From NCBI GenBank assembly GCA_016194725.1, contig JACQAW010000108.1:1-9707 (forward strand): a DNA stretch of 9,707 nt, in the 5' to 3' direction. The notes under the pieces were generated by a model, which was not told the origin of the DNA, ran no database searches, and saw only the letters and a program-made list of their open reading frames with translations. This document shows positions 6,809 to 9,707 of this stretch, one piece after another (position 1 is the first letter of the stretch; each line of letters begins with the position of its first letter). The stretch comes from Deltaproteobacteria bacterium (GTDB taxonomy: Bacteria > Bdellovibrionota > UBA1018 > UBA923). The position numbers and the translations under genes are program-made.

Positions 6809-7942
6809 TCAATGCTCAAGCTGAGGTCTGGGAAAAGTTACGGTAAAAGTGGTGCCCGTGCCAGAGCCGGAGTTGAGCTCGATGGTGCCTTCATGGGCCT
6901 CGATGATCTGAGCTACGATCCAAAGCCCGAGGCCAGAGCCTTCGAACCTGGACGAGGTGACCGCGCGCTCAAAGCGCCCAAAGATGCGCTGCTGGCTATC
7001 GGTCGAGATGCCGATGCCCTGGTCTTTGACCACCAGCGTGGGCTTGCCATTCACGGCAGCCACCGTGATTTCGACTGGCTTGCCGTCGCCATACTTCAGG
7101 GCGTTTGAAATCAGGTTCGAGATCATGTGTCTGAGCTGCAGGCGGTCGCCGCGCATGAAAATTGGCTCGGGCGCATGAACCAAAATAGGACATTGGGCGC
7201 CGGCCCCTCCTTGAAAAGCGTACTGTGCGACGATAGTCCTGACTTTTTCCGAAAGGTCAAAGCGCTCGGGCTCCATGGTCAGCCGGCCTTCAACGATGCG
7301 TGAGGTGTCGAGAAACGTGTTGATGCAGCTTCGCATGCGCGCGCAGGCGTCCTGCGCGCAGCGGGTGAGCACGTCAAAGTTATCGGAGCTCTCGAGACGG
7401 GGAGCGAGAAGCGCCACTCTTCGCGTGAGCAAATCAATGTAACTCTGAAACACCGTAAGCGGGTTTTTAAGCTCGTGCGAGGCAATCGAAACGAGCGTCT
7501 GCATGGCGGCCGAGGATTCTATAAGAGAACGCTCGATCTGCTTCTGGGCGCTGATATCGCGCACGACGCAGATCAGCCCGCCGTCGCCAAAAACGGTGAG
7601 CGAGACTTCCTGGGGAAAGGTGGTGCCGTCCTTGCGAAGACCAATCGCCTCGCCGCGCCAACGTCCGGTTTTCCAGAGTAGGGGCATGTGTTGGGACTGG
7701 AACTTCGCGAGCTCGTGGGCATCATAAAGAATGTTCCAGGATTTGCCCAGGAGCTCGGAAGCCGAGGCATAGCCATAAACATGGGCATGAGCCTCGTTGA
7801 GATAGGTGTAGTGCCCATTCGAATCGGCGATGGCCATGCCATCCATGGAAGCTTCCATGGCGGCGTACTGAATGCACTCGGCTGGAAATTGTGAGGATTG
7901 AAGCTGGAATAAATGGTGAGGAACTTGCTCAGTGGAATGCAC
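6809..7942 (-). CDS. soluble PAS-domain sensor histidine kinase
   Basis: This 377-residue two-component kinase has one PAS/PAC sensory domain (about 24-137, with DGMAIADSNGHYTYLNEA early and VVRDISAQKQIERSL at its end). A HisKA dimerisation domain carries the phospho-acceptor in SHELKNP (H156). The HATPase_c domain shows an N box ending SNALKYG (N280), G1 DQGIGI (307-312), F box IFGRFER (320-326) and G2 GSGLGLWI (335-342). All catalytic motifs are present, so it should autophosphorylate. No membrane segment is visible, so it is probably a cytosolic sensor whose ligand the sequence does not reveal. The start is GTG 7942 with only a weak AGG-type site; ATG 7858 (residue 29) is possible but would cut into the PAS domain. 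No response regulator is adjacent, making it an orphan kinase. It is divergent from ppk2. Confidence 0.93.
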   Translation of the reverse strand: MHSTEQVPHHLFQLQSSQFPAECIQYAAMEASMDGMAIADSNGHYTYLNEAHAHVYGYASASELLGKSWNILYDAHELAKFQSQHMPLLWKTGRWRGEAIGLRKDGTTFPQEVSLTVFGDGGLICVVRDISAQKQIERSLIESSAAMQTLVSIASHELKNPLTVFQSYIDLLTRRVALLAPRLESSDNFDVLTRCAQDACARMRSCINTFLDTSRIVEGRLTMEPERFDLSEKVRTIVAQYAFQGGAGAQCPILVHAPEPIFMRGDRLQLRHMISNLISNALKYGDGKPVEITVAAVNGKPTLVVKDQGIGISTDSQQRIFGRFERAVTSSRFEGSGLGLWIVAQIIEAHEGTIELNSGSGTGTTFTVTFPRPQLEH

Positions 7943-8032
7943 TTCGGCGACCTGCTTATCTTTATAGTTTTACCCCACCCCGAAAGTCTTGTATCAAAAA
8001 ACTACGATAAGGAAACCCCAAATAGAAGCGGT

Positions 8033-8050
8033 TTGGCGGAATTCCGTCAA
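8033..8050. repeat. 18-bp near-perfect palindrome over the ppk2 -35
   Basis: TTGGCGGAA is followed directly by TTCCGTCAA; the two halves are reverse complements at eight of nine positions. It fully covers the candidate -35 hexamer, which suits an operator for a dimeric regulator. Confidence 0.55.
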
Positions 8051-8061
8051 ATAAATATGGT
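8033..8061 (+). promoter_or_regulatory. candidate sigma-70 promoter of ppk2
   Basis: TTGGCG (8033-8038) and TATGGT (8056-8061) are separated by exactly 17 bases, each matching four of six consensus positions. Transcription would start near 8068, giving a leader of about 38 bases before the TTG start. Confidence 0.5.
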
Positions 8062-8066
8062 AGCTT

Positions 8067-8084
8067 GTACCGTCGAAACGGTAC
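8067..8084. repeat. inverted repeat at the expected ppk2 transcription start
   Basis: GTACCGT and ACGGTAC form a perfect 7-bp dyad around CGAA. It may be an operator or, if transcribed, a small 5' hairpin ending 10 bases before the ribosome binding site. There is no T tract, so it is not a terminator. Confidence 0.6.
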
Positions 8085-8105
8085 CGCCATACCCAGGGAG
8101 GCAGC

Positions 8106-8975
8106 TTGGATAAAAAAGCAATGGGTTACATTAAGATCAGCGCCAAAGGACCTCTGAAGCTCAATAAGACGCCGGCCTTGCTGCCCGCGCCTTACGGCTC
8201 GGATGAGAAATACTCCGCGCTGCTCGCGAAGAACCAGGAGGTCCTGGCGGAATACCAGACACGACTTTATGCGGGTAAAACACGGGCACTGCTCATCATT
8301 TTTCAAGGCATGGATACTTCAGGCAAAGATGGCGCAATCAAACATGTGATGTCGGGAGTCAACCCCCAGGGCTGCTCGGTGGCCAGCTTCAAGGCGCCCA
8401 CGCCGGAAGAGCTCAACCACGACTACTTATGGAGGACGAACTGGCGCCTGCCCGCTCGCGGACAGATCGGGATCTTCAACCGGTCGTATTACGAAGAGGT
8501 ACTGGTGCCACGGGTGCACCCTGAGCTGCTTGGGACCGAAAAACTGCCTACGGGCAAGAGAGACGGAAAGAAGCTGTGGCAGGCGCGTTACCGCGACATC
8601 ACCAACCACGAAAAATTCCTGGTTCGGCAAGGCTATGAGATCGTGAAGATTTTCATTCACATCTCGAAAGACGAGCAGAAGCGGCGCCTGCTTGACCGCT
8701 TTCAGGATCCCAAGAAACTTTGGAAAATCTCGGAGGGTGACGTCCACGAGCGGATGTTTTGGGCGCAATACCAGCGGGCCTATGAAGACTGCATCCGGCA
8801 TACGGCAATCAAACACGCACCTTGGTATATCGTGCCTGGCAACGACAAAAAGCACGCCCGGCTGGCCATTTCCCAAATCCTGGTTAACCGCTTTGAGCAG
8901 ATGCAACTTGTCTACCCGGAACTCAGCACCGAGCAGAAAAAGAAGCTGCGTAAGCTCAAGGCGCTGCTATCTTAA
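8106..8975 (+). CDS. ppk2: polyphosphate kinase 2 family, polyphosphate:nucleotide phosphotransferase
   Basis: This cytoplasmic enzyme moves phosphate between polyphosphate and nucleotides. The 289 residues form a single PPK2 domain: Walker A GMDTSGKDG (68-76), Walker B region GIFNRSYYEEVLV (122-134), and the lid with RRLLDRF and DPKKLWKIS (193-209). The IFNRSxYExVLV form differs from the DRSWYNRAGVE form of class I enzymes and resembles the class III/PPK2-related group, some members of which phosphorylate both AMP and ADP; substrate choice is an inference. The start is TTG 8106, four bases after GGAGG; the ATG at 8121 (residue 6) is 19 bases from it and less likely. The C-terminus is Lys-rich. 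A cyclic glucan synthase-like gene follows in the same direction within 45 bases, so the two may be cotranscribed. Confidence 0.94.
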   Translation: MDKKAMGYIKISAKGPLKLNKTPALLPAPYGSDEKYSALLAKNQEVLAEYQTRLYAGKTRALLIIFQGMDTSGKDGAIKHVMSGVNPQGCSVASFKAPTPEELNHDYLWRTNWRLPARGQIGIFNRSYYEEVLVPRVHPELLGTEKLPTGKRDGKKLWQARYRDITNHEKFLVRQGYEIVKIFIHISKDEQKRRLLDRFQDPKKLWKISEGDVHERMFWAQYQRAYEDCIRHTAIKHAPWYIVPGNDKKHARLAISQILVNRFEQMQLVYPELSTEQKKKLRKLKALLS

Positions 8976-9020
8976 GTTCGATTGCCCATGTTAGGACCTG
9001 GTAAAGAGAAACTAGGTGCC

Positions 9021-9707
9021 ATGACACAAACCGAACCTGCTCGGGCTTATGCGGATTTTTTGAGTATCCTGCGGCGCTCGACCGAACTTTTGAGCGAAGA
9101 TCCGGTTCGGGAGGAGATCTTCAGCGTCGAACGCCTGGAAAAGTACGCGGGTTACCTGGCCGGCGTGCTTACGATCGGCCAGCAGCCCGAACGGGGGCAT
9201 TCCCTGTTGCCCAGCCTCAAGGAATGCCACGCGCAACTGCTCGAGGCCTATCTTGCCCTGACCACGGCGATTCGCGACAAGCAGCAAGTATCGCCGGCCG
9301 CCGAGTGGCTGGTTGATAACTTTCATATCGTCGAAGATCAGCTGCGTGAAATCAAGCGCGACCTGCCGGCCAACTATTACCACGAGCTGCCGAAGCTCGC
9401 GACCGGTGAACTGGCGGGTTATCCCCGCGTTTATGCCATGGCGCTGGCCATTATAGCGCACACGGATTCACGCCTCGATGCCGATACCCTGCGGCGGTAC
9501 TTGAAGGCATTTCAGCAAACCTCACCGTTGCGCATTGGCGAGCTTTGGGCGGTGGCCATCACGCTTCGTATTGCGCTGGTGGAGCATTTGAAACCGCTGG
9601 CCGTGCGCATAGTAAATGCGCGCCAGAAGCGCGAGCAGGCCGATGCGCTGGCCGACCAGTTGCTCGTGCTTGCGGCCAACCCCGAGGCCGAGGCGCACGA
9701 TCTGGTC
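9021..9707 (+). CDS. cyclic beta-1,2-glucan synthase NdvB/ChvB-like, N-terminal part (3' truncated by window)
   Basis: The frame is open for 229 codons to the window end. After a variable N-terminus (1-92), the protein shows the conserved entry region of the NdvB/ChvB family: AAEWLVDNFHIVEDQLREIK (93-112), RDLPANYYHELPKL (113-126), GELAGYPRVYAMAL (129-142), AHTDSRLDADTLRRYLKAFQ (146-165) and LRIGELWAVAITLRIALVEHL (170-190). Full members are very large inner-membrane proteins (often over 2500 residues). They make, elongate, trim and cyclise periplasmic beta-1,2-glucans used in osmotic adaptation and host interaction. The glycosyltransferase and phosphorylase domains would lie beyond the window, so activity cannot be checked. 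ATG 9021 has a weak AAAGAG upstream; an in-frame ATG at 8988, 12 bases after the ppk2 stop, would add 11 residues. Family assignment is good; the exact product is less certain. Confidence 0.85.
   Translation, partial: MTQTEPARAYADFLSILRRSTELLSEDPVREEIFSVERLEKYAGYLAGVLTIGQQPERGHSLLPSLKECHAQLLEAYLALTTAIRDKQQVSPAAEWLVDNFHIVEDQLREIKRDLPANYYHELPKLATGELAGYPRVYAMALAIIAHTDSRLDADTLRRYLKAFQQTSPLRIGELWAVAITLRIALVEHLKPLAVRIVNARQKREQADALADQLLVLAANPEAEAHDLV

Larger units (their letters stand above)
7943..8105. promoter_or_regulatory. shared divergent region between kinase and ppk2
   Basis: No gene is seen in these 163 bases. The ppk2 side holds a promoter, two inverted repeats and a ribosome binding site (AGGGAGG, 8095-8101). 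The kinase side is AT-rich: read on the minus strand, TATAAA (7966-7961) could be a -10, with TTGATA too far upstream to pair with it. A 13-base stretch at 7963-7975 nearly repeats one before the repeat-protein gene (3788-3800). Confidence 0.5.

Overview
The window looks like the chromosome of a Gram-negative bacterium with moderately high GC content, tightly packed genes and good Shine-Dalgarno sites. An RND efflux pump, two Sec-type signal peptides, an Hcp-fold protein and the start of a cyclic glucan synthase all fit a double-membrane proteobacterium in the broad sense (including the former deltaproteobacteria and Bdellovibrionota). The sequence alone does not give a genus. I see no mobile elements, tRNA, rRNA or CRISPR, and no clear sign of recent transfer.

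Left part, + strand (1-4847). The window opens inside an RND inner-membrane efflux transporter. It is followed by a small Hcp-like protein with a signal peptide, closed by a strong intrinsic terminator. Next comes a secreted protein made of four cysteine-containing repeats of exactly 67 residues, which I do not recognise as a named family.

Middle part (4848-7942). A cardiolipin synthase of the phospholipase D superfamily lies on the minus strand, convergent with the repeat protein. It is divergent from a cytoplasmic DsbA/thioredoxin-fold protein in which both active-site cysteines are serine. That gene ends 6 bases from the end of a convergent, soluble PAS-histidine kinase that has no response regulator in the window.

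Right part, + strand (7943-9707). A 163-base region separates the kinase from a divergent PPK2-type polyphosphate kinase. It carries a plausible promoter and two inverted repeats. Close behind PPK2 and in the same direction begins an NdvB/ChvB-like cyclic beta-1,2-glucan synthase, which runs off the window end.

Several genes concern the cell envelope (efflux, cardiolipin, periplasmic glucan, exported proteins), but they do not form one operon: strand changes at about 4860, 6230, 6805 and 8000 break them into separate units. The two best candidates for undescribed biology are the cysteine-repeat secreted protein next to the exported orphan Hcp-like protein, and the redox-dead DsbA homologue.
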